Positions 21,001-28,918 of a DNA stretch of 64,000 nt are shown piece after piece. Source of the stretch: Telluribacter roseus (lineage in GTDB: Bacteria; Bacteroidota; Bacteroidia; Cytophagales; Spirosomataceae); the NCBI RefSeq assembly GCF_017355915.2, contig NZ_JAFEUV020000011.1:124001-188000 (forward strand), in the 5' to 3' direction. The notes below the pieces were generated by a model. It made no database searches. It saw nothing but the letters and a program-made list of their open reading frames with translations, and was not told where the DNA came from. The translations under genes were made by a program, and so were the position numbers. The first letter of the stretch is position 1; each line of letters starts with the position of its first letter.

Positions 21001-22169
21001 TTACGCAGCAGGGAAGTGTACAGGTAAAGGTATACGAACCTGAGGACATTGCTAACAGTACACGCTATTTCATTGAAATCACGGATACCGGACAGGGAAT
21101 AAAACCAGAGAATATCAAGAATGTATTTGAGTCATTTTTTCAGGAGAATAGGAATAACTATACGGTGGGTTCAGGAATTGGTCTTAAGATCGTCAAAGAA
21201 TTGACCAGCCTGCACCGGGGCACCATTGAGGTGACGTCAGAAGTCGATAGAGGAACCTGTTTTTTACTCTCTTTTCCCAAAGCTGACCTGGATCTGATGA
21301 ATGAGGAACCAGTCAAACCGAGCTTCTCTCAGGAATTGGAATGGAATGCCAGCACGGAAAAACCAACGATAGACAAAACGAACCTATCGGCCAAAATTCT
21401 TATTGTAGATGATGAGCCAGACGTACTTTCGTTTCTGGAAGAAATCTTTGAAAGTGATTATTATCTGTTTTCTGCCGATTCGGCCCAGAAAGCCCTGGAC
21501 ATTGCCAAAACCGAACTCCCTGACCTTATAGTAAGTGACGTTATGATGCCCGGTATGAGCGGGCTGGAACTATGTGAATATGCCAAGACAGATTTTCTGC
21601 TGGGACATATCCCTATTGTGTTACTGACGGCCCTCAACGCCACCGAACATGAAATTGAGGGACTACGAACAGGGGCGGATGCTTATATACCGAAGCCTTT
21701 TCCTGTGAATCTGCTTAAAGCAACGGTTCAAAACCTGTTGAATTCGCGCAAGAAGCTGAAGCAGGCTTTCCTGAATTCGTCGCTTACCAATGCCACGAAC
21801 GTTACACAAAACAATACTGATAAACTGTTTCTGGAGAAAGTCATTGCAGCAATCGACAGCAAGCTGGATCAAACTGATTTGGAAATAGGTACCATTTCTG
21901 ATGAAATGGGCATGTCTCAATCTACCTTTTATAGAAAACTCAAAAGCCTTACCGACCTTTCAGGGAATGAGTTCATAAGAACTATCCGACTCAAACGTGC
22001 GGCTGACTTGCTCAGGAACACGGATTGTAACATTTCTGAAATCGCTTATCGGGTGGGCTTTTCTGATCCTAAGTACTTTTCCACTTGCTTCCGTAAGTTT
22101 TACAACCTTACCCCCACCGAGTACCTTTCCCAAGCTAGAAAAGATAAGACCTCCGGTCACCTGACTTAG
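18099..22169 (+). CDS. Hybrid two-component system (HTCS) sensor/regulator
   Basis: 1356 residues in one chain: signal peptide (about 1-20), a periplasmic pair of seven-bladed propellers built from repeats of the type GFMWVGTEFGLNRYD, NYIWVGTLRGLNIYD and GGIWIGTFNSGLMYY (about 30-680), a Y_Y_Y domain (about 710-790; EYAYRLEPYEKAW), one membrane helix near 800-820, HisKA with phosphoacceptor His847 (VTHELRTPLTLI), HATPase, a receiver with Asp1147 (LIVSDVMMPGMSGLE), and an AraC-type DNA-binding domain at the C-terminus (SQSTFYRKLKSLT and IAYRVGFSDPKYFSTCFRKF). HTCS proteins bind a glycan fragment in the periplasm and switch on their own locus. Start at ATG 18099 because the signal peptide follows; a TTG at 18063 is in frame. 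It probably controls the neighbouring susCD and sulfatase genes. Confidence 0.95.
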   Translation: MKWILKPILYILLCTSLCWGQYSNKIRFKNLTVNDGLSFPVINCFLQDKQGFMWVGTEFGLNRYDSQKFKVFYANPSDSHSLSSDYITCLYEDTNNYIWVGTLRGLNIYDKTTSQFRKLEQTVLRQNSILAITGDSKGNQWVLMTHYLLQVDSSFNLIKQYQVRQITQENNLNKLSTLKFDKHNQLWVNTNKGLRLFNFEKEKLTNPLDDVVDFISPNPDIISVVFIDSKENIWVGTRGNGARYYSMRDKKWHHLTNLSSKYINGIVEDINQRIWICTGRNGLDIYDPSTQKVEVMRYAKTPESNMASNSLSCIYADRLGGIWIGTFNSGLMYYFQHQLKFNLYYSKGQISGINSNYVTSFATDRANNIWLGVGEEGLLFFDRKTATFRKIIPKLPFFKDQAELKEHFYILSLRLSEDQTHLFIGTLTGFYDYHITTGTWKYNYQSRGKDNTWPGGMVGSIIQDRDIVYLTTSSGLSLYNYHKGTFEHFTIGGSNRITYTLAQNDSTVFVGTSSSGLWSFDKRSHKFVKVIPAAMNVKVPERIRCLYMDRNQRLIVGASSSGLYRYNHDFTKVEAIQNSPDKRRLTFMSLCEDPKDGYWTATNQGMVKLSESFKIERIFNAKEGFDPSYFFTNAITRSKNNEILVGGNVGFYSFYSSDFYSTKVPHLPPIHLRDVLVLNKSVVDSEVDGFKIEGDLSVTRSIELPNYQSLITFEYTDLDYQNSDRIEYAYRLEPYEKAWNLVSDRRFATYRDLPAGTYTFKVRGQVDNQLVGSSMAQLQVVIPPKPWQTWWAYLIYMTVALLVGRQWYVYQSNKRRMRQEIEMQKFQREKMEELYKFKIDFFTQVTHELRTPLTLIISPLEEMIRRSPTASENNLLKIIHRNAQKLLLTVNQLLDFRKIENSDMKVFAKKGNIVSFAEEVLFSFLKLTEKKGIELLFETNMEKYPFVLFDKDIMEKILVNLIGNAVKFTQQGSVQVKVYEPEDIANSTRYFIEITDTGQGIKPENIKNVFESFFQENRNNYTVGSGIGLKIVKELTSLHRGTIEVTSEVDRGTCFLLSFPKADLDLMNEEPVKPSFSQELEWNASTEKPTIDKTNLSAKILIVDDEPDVLSFLEEIFESDYYLFSADSAQKALDIAKTELPDLIVSDVMMPGMSGLELCEYAKTDFLLGHIPIVLLTALNATEHEIEGLRTGADAYIPKPFPVNLLKATVQNLLNSRKKLKQAFLNSSLTNATNVTQNNTDKLFLEKVIAAIDSKLDQTDLEIGTISDEMGMSQSTFYRKLKSLTDLSGNEFIRTIRLKRAADLLRNTDCNISEIAYRVGFSDPKYFSTCFRKFYNLTPTEYLSQARKDKTSGHLT

Positions 22170-22624
22170 AGTTTAACCTTTTTGACTGATTTTTTAACAA
22201 AGGGAAGAGCCCTTCAAGCCTATCTTTGTATAGGTTAAGTGAAAAGGGAAGTGCTAATAATTCTATTTGTGCTTGTACTAAGCTTTGGTGCTCTTGCTGT
22301 GCAAGAGCACCAAATTTAAGCCTTTGTGTGGCCTTGGCTTGAGATATTCGGCCTATACAGGGTAATCTAGTCAAAGTTAAAGCTTAAAGGATAGGTTACC
22401 TTTCAGTTAGATGCGGTATGGTAGAAATACACTTCTGGTTTTAGGTTCTATTCCTGACAAATACCTTCCTAATGATGGATTTGCTCCATCCTAAACTATC
22501 ATTTTAACCATAGATGTTACGGGTATGATAGATAAGATGGATACAGACTATTTCTCTTAATCTTTTCTTATTGATGAAAGTATAACTAGTAGTATAAGCT
22601 TCATTTATAAACATATTTATTAAA
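22170..22624. other. Gap between hybrid regulator and sulfatase genes
   Basis: Contains a strong hairpin (listed separately) and otherwise AT-rich sequence. A promoter for the sulfatase series is expected here; none was recognised. Confidence 0.4.
22284..22314 (+). terminator. Strong hairpin after the hybrid regulator
   Basis: A perfect 14-bp stem (22284-22297 with 22301-22314, loop TGT) of mixed composition, followed by only TTT. It may be a terminator or an mRNA-stabilising/processing structure. Confidence 0.6.
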
Positions 22625-24043
22625 ATGAATAAAAACCACATCTGGAAATCCATTTGGGTAGCTGCTCTTCTGCTTGTCTGGACCAAGGGTACGGCCCAGA
22701 CTCAAAAGCAACCCAACATCATTGTTATCCTGGCTGATGATCTGGGCTACGGTGACCTGAGCTGTTACGGTCATCCTACTATTCGCACCCCTCATCTGGA
22801 CCAGATGGCCGCTGAAGGTATGCGCTTTACCCAGTTTTACGCGGGTGCGGTGGTGTGTACACCAAGTCGGGCCGCCATGCTTACGGGGCGACAGCCGGTC
22901 AGGAACGGTATATACGGGAAAGCCGGTGTTTTCCGCCAGAATTCGGCCAGTGGCTTACCACTAAGCGAAATAACCATAGCCGAAATGCTTAAAGAAAAAG
23001 GCTACGCTACGGCACTAGTCGGTAAGTGGCACCTGGGTCACCTGCCCGAATTCATGCCGACCCGCCAGGGGTTTGACTACTGGTTTGGCATTCCCTACTC
23101 CAATGACATGGGCAAAGTATTTACTACCCATAAGGATGGTGCGTTTGGTTTACCTCCCGGTCCTCGCGCCAATGCCCCGGTGTTGCCTTTGTACAAAAAT
23201 GAAACAGTTATAGAAGAGGAGCCTGATCAGCGATACCTGACCAAGCGTTACACCGAAGAAGTAACTAGCTTTATCAAGAAAAATAAGGACAAGCCGTTCT
23301 TCATGTACTATGCCAATAATTTCCCTCATACTCCTTTGTATGCCTCTCCCGAGTTCGAAGGCAAGAGCAAGCGGGGACTGTATGGCGATGTGGTAGAGGA
23401 GCTGGACTGGAGCGTTGGACAAATCCTGAAAACGCTGAAAGAGCTTAAACTGGATAAGAACACGCTGGTGGTTTTCACCAGTGACAACGGCCCCTGGCTG
23501 ATCATGAAGGATCATGCCGGATCAGCCGGCCTCCTGTACGAAGGGAAAGCTTCAACTTATGAGGGGGGATTACGTGTACCCGCCATTGCCTGGTGGCCCG
23601 GTAAAGTAAAAGCGAATGTGACCAGTGAGGCTTTAACCAGTGCCATTGATCTTTTCCCCACGATTGGTAAAATAACTGGTGCGAACATACCCAAAGACCG
23701 CGAATTAGATGGTACTGACCAATCAGATGTACTATTTGGGAAGAAGGAGAACGTTCGGGAGATATTACCTTATTACTACGGCGAAACGCTATATGCGCTT
23801 CGGAAAGGTCCCTGGAAAGTGCACTTTATCACCCATCCATCCTACTCGCGGGAAGAGCCCAAAAGGTATACTACTCCACTGCTGTACCATATCGATAATG
23901 ACCCGGGCGAAAAATATGATGTAGCCAAAGATTATCCGGAGGTGGTGGCCGAGCTCACCAGAGAGTTTGAAAAGCAGAAAAATGGCATTACGCCGGCTCC
24001 CTCCGAAGTGGACAAAACGATAGAAGCGAAGCAAAATCCATAA
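22625..24043 (+). CDS. Sulfatase (family S1, arylsulfatase A-like), periplasmic
   Basis: 472 residues: signal peptide (1-24, cleavage after GTAQ), metal-binding Asp pair in [12 protein letters not shown], and the maturation motif Cys78-T-P-S-R ([14 protein letters not shown]). Cys78 would be converted to formylglycine. Other S1 landmarks are GKWHLGH (about 138) and VFTSDNGPW (about 282). It hydrolyses a sulfate ester, using a Ca2+-bound formylglycine hydrate. It is the first of three sulfatases, followed by an FGE gene. The subfamily and substrate cannot be set by eye. Confidence 0.94.
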   Translation: MNKNHIWKSIWVAALLLVWTKGTAQTQKQPNIIVILADDLGYGDLSCYGHPTIRTPHLDQMAAEGMRFTQFYAGAVVCTPSRAAMLTGRQPVRNGIYGKAGVFRQNSASGLPLSEITIAEMLKEKGYATALVGKWHLGHLPEFMPTRQGFDYWFGIPYSNDMGKVFTTHKDGAFGLPPGPRANAPVLPLYKNETVIEEEPDQRYLTKRYTEEVTSFIKKNKDKPFFMYYANNFPHTPLYASPEFEGKSKRGLYGDVVEELDWSVGQILKTLKELKLDKNTLVVFTSDNGPWLIMKDHAGSAGLLYEGKASTYEGGLRVPAIAWWPGKVKANVTSEALTSAIDLFPTIGKITGANIPKDRELDGTDQSDVLFGKKENVREILPYYYGETLYALRKGPWKVHFITHPSYSREEPKRYTTPLLYHIDNDPGEKYDVAKDYPEVVAELTREFEKQKNGITPAPSEVDKTIEAKQNP

Positions 24044-24053
24044 TAGGCTGGTC

Positions 24054-24093
24054 TTGCCCCAATGCTACCTTCTGGTTCTACGCATTGGGGCAA
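24054..24093 (+). other. Perfect 12-bp hairpin between sulfatase genes
   Basis: TTGCCCCAATGC (24054-24065) pairs exactly with GCATTGGGGCAA (24082-24093) around a 16-base loop. No T run follows, so it is more likely an intra-operon mRNA structure than a terminator. Confidence 0.6.
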
Positions 24094-24214
24094 AAGCTTT
24101 CATTAGCTGCTGTTAATTCGAGTACTTCTGCTTTGTTTGCAAATCATCCCAATAGAGGCTTCAGCATGCTTGAGGCTTCCGAACATTCATTAGCTGGTTC
24201 TAAACCCTTACTAT

Positions 24215-25945
24215 ATGAAACGTATATTTGTAATAGTACTTTCCCTTCTTACATGGGCTGTTATCAAGCCGGTAATGGGGCAAAAATCTACCGATGGTAA
24301 AGCATCCGGGAAGCCTAATATTATCTGGATTACCTGTGAAGATATATCTCCGTATATAGGTGCTTATGGGGATAAGCTGGTCAAAACACCAAACATTGAC
24401 CAGCTGGCGAAGGAAGGCATACGCTATACCCGTGCCTATACCACCGCCGGTGTGTGTGCACCCAGTCGCTCGGCCATCATTACAGGTATGTATCAGACCT
24501 CGATTGGTAGTCAACATATGCGTACGAATGTGGCTAACTCTCAGACGGTACCTATATATTCGGCTGTTGTTCCGGAGTATGTCAAATGCTTTCCCGAGTA
24601 CCTGCGCAAAGCGGGTTATTACGCGACAAACAATGAAAAGCAGGACTATCAGTTCGAAGCACCCGTGACCGTATGGGACGAAAGCAGTCCGGCGGCTACG
24701 TTCCGAAACCGCCCCGATGGAAAGCCTTTCTTCGCTGTTTTTAACTTCATGATCACGCATGAGTCCCAGTTATTCGGTCGTAAGGATAGCTTACTTGTGG
24801 ATGTCAATGAAGTCAATGTGCCACCAATTTATCAGGACACTAAAATCGTACGCCAGGGTATCGCCCGTATGTTAACCAACATTGAACGGATGGACAGTCA
24901 GGTGGGTGAGCTCATCAGGATGCTGAAAGAAGATGGATTGTACGACAACACCATTATCTTTTTCTACAGCGATCATGGAGGCAGCTTGCCGTGGACTAAA
25001 CGTGAAGTGCTGGAGAGGGGCACACATATTCCTCTCATCGTCCGCATGCCGGGAGCAGCCAATGCCGGTACGGTTAATAATGATCTGATCAGTGCAGTTG
25101 ATTTTGCACCTACGGTACTGTCACTGGCAGGTATACCCATACCCAAATATATGCAGGGGCAAGCTTTTCTGGGCAAGCAGAAAGCTGCCAAAGCCCGTCA
25201 GTATGTGTTTGCTGGCCGCGACCGGATGGATTCGCATTATGACCGGGTGCGTATGGTACGCGATAAGCGTTACCGGTACCTGTACAACTATATGCCGGAG
25301 AAGCCGTACTACCAGCCTCTCAGGTATCGGATGAGCATCCCCATGATGCAGGAGATCATCACCCTAAGGGATCAGGGTAAACTGGATTCCATTCCGATGA
25401 ACTGGTTCAAAACCAAACCGGTTGAGGAGCTATACGATGTAGAAAATGATCCGTATGAGCTGAATAATCTGGCTGGTGATCCAAAGTTCACTAAAAAGCT
25501 AACAGAGCTGCGGAATGCTTTTCAAACCTGGACTAAACAGGTGGGCGATATGGCAGCTATTCCAGAGAGAGAAATGATCAGTCAAATGTGGAACGGTAAA
25601 GATGAACCACCAGTAACGGCTACACCGGAAGTTGCTACCACTGCTGGTGGAGTTAAACTGGCCTGCCCAACGAAAGGCGCTTCGATCGGTTACCGGATTG
25701 TGAAAGCAGGCACAGCTCAGGCTCCCGAAATGCATACAGTACAATCCTGGGACTTTATTATCATGAGGGGTGGTAAAACCGGTGGGAAGGTACCAGCGGA
25801 GCCGGTTTGGCAGGTATATGATGGTGAGGTGATACCCCTTGTAAAAGGAGATACGCTACTAATAAATGCCATGCGGATTGGTTATAAAGCTGCTACGCTC
25901 GAATATAAGGATGGACAAGTGTTAGTTAGTAAATCTACTCCCTAA
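24215..25945 (+). CDS. Sulfatase with C-terminal beta-sandwich extension
   Basis: 576 residues: signal peptide (about 1-22, VMGQ), core start ITCEDISPYIGAYG, and maturation motif Cys81-A-P-S-R (GVCAPSRSAIITGMY). Further on are FFYSDHGGSLPWTKRE and the typical close LYDVENDPYELNNLAGD. The start of the core (CED rather than ADD) is seen in heparan-N-sulfatase-like members, but the substrate is open. Residues about 475-570 form an extra domain (KLACPTKGASIGYRIVKAG ... INAMRIGYKAA) resembling the chitobiase/hexosaminidase C-terminal sandwich. It starts 171 bases after the first sulfatase. Confidence 0.93.
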   Translation: MKRIFVIVLSLLTWAVIKPVMGQKSTDGKASGKPNIIWITCEDISPYIGAYGDKLVKTPNIDQLAKEGIRYTRAYTTAGVCAPSRSAIITGMYQTSIGSQHMRTNVANSQTVPIYSAVVPEYVKCFPEYLRKAGYYATNNEKQDYQFEAPVTVWDESSPAATFRNRPDGKPFFAVFNFMITHESQLFGRKDSLLVDVNEVNVPPIYQDTKIVRQGIARMLTNIERMDSQVGELIRMLKEDGLYDNTIIFFYSDHGGSLPWTKREVLERGTHIPLIVRMPGAANAGTVNNDLISAVDFAPTVLSLAGIPIPKYMQGQAFLGKQKAAKARQYVFAGRDRMDSHYDRVRMVRDKRYRYLYNYMPEKPYYQPLRYRMSIPMMQEIITLRDQGKLDSIPMNWFKTKPVEELYDVENDPYELNNLAGDPKFTKKLTELRNAFQTWTKQVGDMAAIPEREMISQMWNGKDEPPVTATPEVATTAGGVKLACPTKGASIGYRIVKAGTAQAPEMHTVQSWDFIIMRGGKTGGKVPAEPVWQVYDGEVIPLVKGDTLLINAMRIGYKAATLEYKDGQVLVSKSTP

Positions 25946-26036
25946 TTTACATCCTGAATTATTGATGATACTATTTTATCAAGCTATTCTACGCACACGT
26001 TTTAGTTAGTTCGTAGGGCTCTTATATTTATAAATC

Positions 26037-27731
26037 ATGAAAAAGATTCTCATATTTATTCTTGCCCCTTTTGTAGCGGCGGCGCTGTTCTTCTCTTTTA
26101 AATCAAAAAAGAAAGAGCAGCCCAAGCGCCCTAATATTATATTTATCATGTCGGATGATCATGCGTATCAGGCCATTTCAGCCTATGACAACCGCCTGAT
26201 CCAGACGCCCAACATCGACCGCATTGCCAAGAAAGGGATGCTCTTTACCCAGGCCAGTGTCACCAACTCGATCTGCGCTCCTTCCCGCGCTACCATCCTG
26301 ACGGGTAAGCACTCGCACATCAACGGCAAGGTCGACAACCACTTCCCCTTCGACACAACCAACATCACCTTCCCGCAGATTCTCCAGCAGGCCGGCTACC
26401 AGACGGCCATGTTTGGCAAGCTGCACTTTGGCAACAACCCCAAAGGCTTTGACCAGTTTAAGATCCTGCCCGGCCAGGGCGCGTACTACAACCCTGACTT
26501 CATCACCAAGAAGGAGGGCAACATCAAGGTCGATGGCTACGTGACGGACATTATCACCGATATGACGCTGGACTGGCTGCAGAAAGAGCGCAAGAAGGAC
26601 CAACCCTTTATGCTGATGTACCTGCACAAGGCTCCCCACCGCTCGTGGCTGATGGCCGAGCGCCATCTGGAAGAGTATACCAATAAGACCTTCTCCGAGC
26701 CGGAGACGCTGTTTGATGACTACTCCGGCCGGGCTCATGCCGCCGCGGAGGCCGAGATGAGCATTCTGCACCATATGGCCTGGGCGGGAGACAATAAGGT
26801 TTTTCCTGAGGTGATGGATGAACTGGGTATCGCAGAGATTGGATTTGACAAACGCCGTTATAAAGCGGAGATGAGTCGTTTAAGTCCTTCACAGGCCGCA
26901 AACTTTAAGAAAGCTTATTCTAAAATCAACGAGGACTTCAAGAAGAAGTACCCTACCATGTCCGAAAAGGACAAGATGAGGTGGAAGTACCAGCGCTACA
27001 TGCAGGACTACCTGGGTACGATCAAGGCGGTGGATGAGAATGTGGGACGTCTGCTGGACTACCTGGAGGCGAACAACCTGATGGAGAACACCATCATCGT
27101 CTACACCTCCGACCAGGGCTTCTACCTGGGCGAGCATGGCTGGTTTGACAAGCGCTTTATCTACGACGAGTCGTTCAAGACGCCGCTGCTGGTGGCGTGG
27201 CCGGGCAAGACCAAGCCAGGTACCCGCTCGGATGAGCTGGTGCAGAACCTTGACTTCGCCCAGACGTTCCTGGATGCGGCCGGGGTGAAAGCACCGGCGG
27301 ATATGCAGGGTGAGAGCATGGTGCCGCTGCTGACGGGCAAGACCAACAAGATGAAAAGGGATGCTGTGTACTACCACTACTACGAGTACCCCGCCGAGCA
27401 CATGGTCAACCGCCACTACGCCGTAGTGACCAAGGATTACAAGCTGATCCACTACTACTATGCGGATGATCAGTGGGAGCTAATCGACCGCAAGAAGGAC
27501 CCCAAGGAGATGAAGAATGTATATGATGATCCGGCCTATGCCAAGGTCAAAAAAGAGCTGCATGTCAAGCTGGAGCAGCTCAGGAAGCAGTACAAAGACA
27601 GTGACCAGCTCAGCCAGGGGTACGTAGACAGGCTGATGGAAGATGCCAACAACGGAAAAGTCTTTGGTGTGAGCAAGGAGAAAGTGCAGGAGATCAGGGA
27701 CAGACGTGCCAAGACCGTGGGTAAGAAGTAA
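26037..27731 (+). CDS. Sulfatase, N-acetylglucosamine-6-sulfatase-like
   Basis: 564 residues. The N-terminus (KKILIFILAPFVAAALFF) is hydrophobic without a clear cleavage site, so it may stay membrane-anchored. Core: IFIMSDDHAYQAISAY, maturation motif Cys80-A-P-S-R (SICAPSRATILTGKHS), GKLHFG near 135, and YTSDQGFYLGEHGWFDKRF near 360, the pattern of GNS-like enzymes. A GlcNAc-6-sulfate or similar ester is therefore plausible. Codon use shifts sharply: 26200-26770 and 26940-27600 are rich in C/G at third positions, while the part between is not. It lies 91 bases after the previous sulfatase and 111 before the FGE gene. Confidence 0.93.
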   Translation: MKKILIFILAPFVAAALFFSFKSKKKEQPKRPNIIFIMSDDHAYQAISAYDNRLIQTPNIDRIAKKGMLFTQASVTNSICAPSRATILTGKHSHINGKVDNHFPFDTTNITFPQILQQAGYQTAMFGKLHFGNNPKGFDQFKILPGQGAYYNPDFITKKEGNIKVDGYVTDIITDMTLDWLQKERKKDQPFMLMYLHKAPHRSWLMAERHLEEYTNKTFSEPETLFDDYSGRAHAAAEAEMSILHHMAWAGDNKVFPEVMDELGIAEIGFDKRRYKAEMSRLSPSQAANFKKAYSKINEDFKKKYPTMSEKDKMRWKYQRYMQDYLGTIKAVDENVGRLLDYLEANNLMENTIIVYTSDQGFYLGEHGWFDKRFIYDESFKTPLLVAWPGKTKPGTRSDELVQNLDFAQTFLDAAGVKAPADMQGESMVPLLTGKTNKMKRDAVYYHYYEYPAEHMVNRHYAVVTKDYKLIHYYYADDQWELIDRKKDPKEMKNVYDDPAYAKVKKELHVKLEQLRKQYKDSDQLSQGYVDRLMEDANNGKVFGVSKEKVQEIRDRRAKTVGKK

Positions 27732-27782
27732 GGCTGGCATTTTTAGAAGCTACTTTGCTAGCCTCCATACTAATGTTTTTTT

Positions 27783-27823
27783 GAGAATGGATTACGCCTG
27801 ATTCTCATTTCTAATCCATTCTC
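27783..27823 (+). other. Hairpin between third sulfatase and FGE gene, with an alternative pairing
   Basis: GAGAATGGATTA (27783-27794) pairs perfectly with TAATCCATTCTC (27812-27823). The loop holds a second ATTCTC (27801-27806) that could pair with the same GAGAAT, so two mutually exclusive stems are possible. Confidence 0.5.
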
Positions 27824-27842
27824 TAATTATAATTCAAAAAAT

Positions 27843-28883
27843 ATGTATCGCTTTTGCCACTATAAGAGTAGCCAATGGCTTTTGATTTTTGTGATCTTGG
27901 GAACAGGCATTAGCTGTACGACAGGAAATGCTTCACGGGAGACAGCTAAGGAAACTACATCAACGCTGGTGAGGGCCGTAACGGGTGATACCACCGGCAT
28001 GGTCTGGATAGGGGGAGGTAGCTTCACGATGGGGAACGATGAGTTTCCTGACTCCCGTCCCCTGCACCAGGTACAGGTAGATGGCTTCTGGATGGATGCT
28101 CATGAGGTAACCAATGCTGAGTTTGCCCGCTTCGTAGAAGCCACGGGCTACCTGACCGTAGCGGAGCGTCCTCTTAATCCCGCTGATTTTCCGGGTGTAC
28201 CCGCTGATAAACTGGTACCTGGTTCAGCCGTGTTTACCACTACGGCACAAAAGGTCAACCTGTCCAATCCGTTGCAATGGTGGACCTACGTGCCGGGTGC
28301 TAACTGGCGCCATCCCGAAGGGCCGCAGAGTAGTATTGAGGGAAAGGAGAATCTACCCGTTGTACACATAAGCCATGAAGATGCCGCGGCCTATGCGAAG
28401 TGGGCGGGAAAGCGACTACCTACCGAAGCGGAATGGGAGTATGCCGCACAGGGAGGCAGGGGCAACCATACCTACTACTGGGGTGAAGAATTGAAGCCCA
28501 AGGGCCAGTGGGTAGCCAACATCTATCAGGGGAGCTTTCCTGACAGAAATACAGTTGAGGATGGTCATGCCGGTGCCGCACCTGTTGGATCGTATCCTGC
28601 CAATCCCTATGGCCTCTATGACATGGATGGGAATGTATGGGAGTGGTGCAGCGACCTGTACCGCCCCGACTACTACATGAACTCCGTCAAACAAAATCCT
28701 ACCGGACCGGCTGACAGCTATGATCCCGAGGAGCCGGGGGTAGTGAAGTACGTGCAGCGGGGAGGGTCCTTCCTGTGCAGCGACGAGTACTGCATCCGTT
28801 ACAAAGCCGGGAGCCGGGGAAAGGGAGAAGTAAGCAGTGGAAGCAATAACCTGGGTTTTCGGTGTGTGAGAGATAAAGATTAA
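27843..28883 (+). CDS. Formylglycine-generating enzyme (sulfatase maturase), lipoprotein form
   Basis: 346 residues of the FGE-sulfatase fold (SUMF1 type). The active-site pair Cys312 and Cys317 (RGGSFLCSDEYC) with following SSGSNNLGFRCV matches the catalytic cysteines of human SUMF1 (Cys336/Cys341), so this should be a real copper-dependent, O2-using FGE rather than a GldJ/GldK-like relative. Other family landmarks: GGSFTMGND near 57, LPTEAEWEYAAQGG near 194, GNVWEWCSDLY near 263. The N-terminus ends in a lipobox, GISC with Cys25, suggesting that it is a membrane-anchored lipoprotein. It would oxidise the C-x-P-x-R cysteines of the three upstream sulfatases. Confidence 0.93.
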   Translation: MYRFCHYKSSQWLLIFVILGTGISCTTGNASRETAKETTSTLVRAVTGDTTGMVWIGGGSFTMGNDEFPDSRPLHQVQVDGFWMDAHEVTNAEFARFVEATGYLTVAERPLNPADFPGVPADKLVPGSAVFTTTAQKVNLSNPLQWWTYVPGANWRHPEGPQSSIEGKENLPVVHISHEDAAAYAKWAGKRLPTEAEWEYAAQGGRGNHTYYWGEELKPKGQWVANIYQGSFPDRNTVEDGHAGAAPVGSYPANPYGLYDMDGNVWEWCSDLYRPDYYMNSVKQNPTGPADSYDPEEPGVVKYVQRGGSFLCSDEYCIRYKAGSRGKGEVSSGSNNLGFRCVRDKD

Positions 28884-28918
28884 TGTATCTTACGCCCTTT
28901 AACTGATAAACATTTCTA

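Noticed and set aside
26178-27452. Long antisense frames (187-198 codons) within the third sulfatase
   Set aside because: They are explained by high third-position GC of the sense gene, have no family signal and lack start context.
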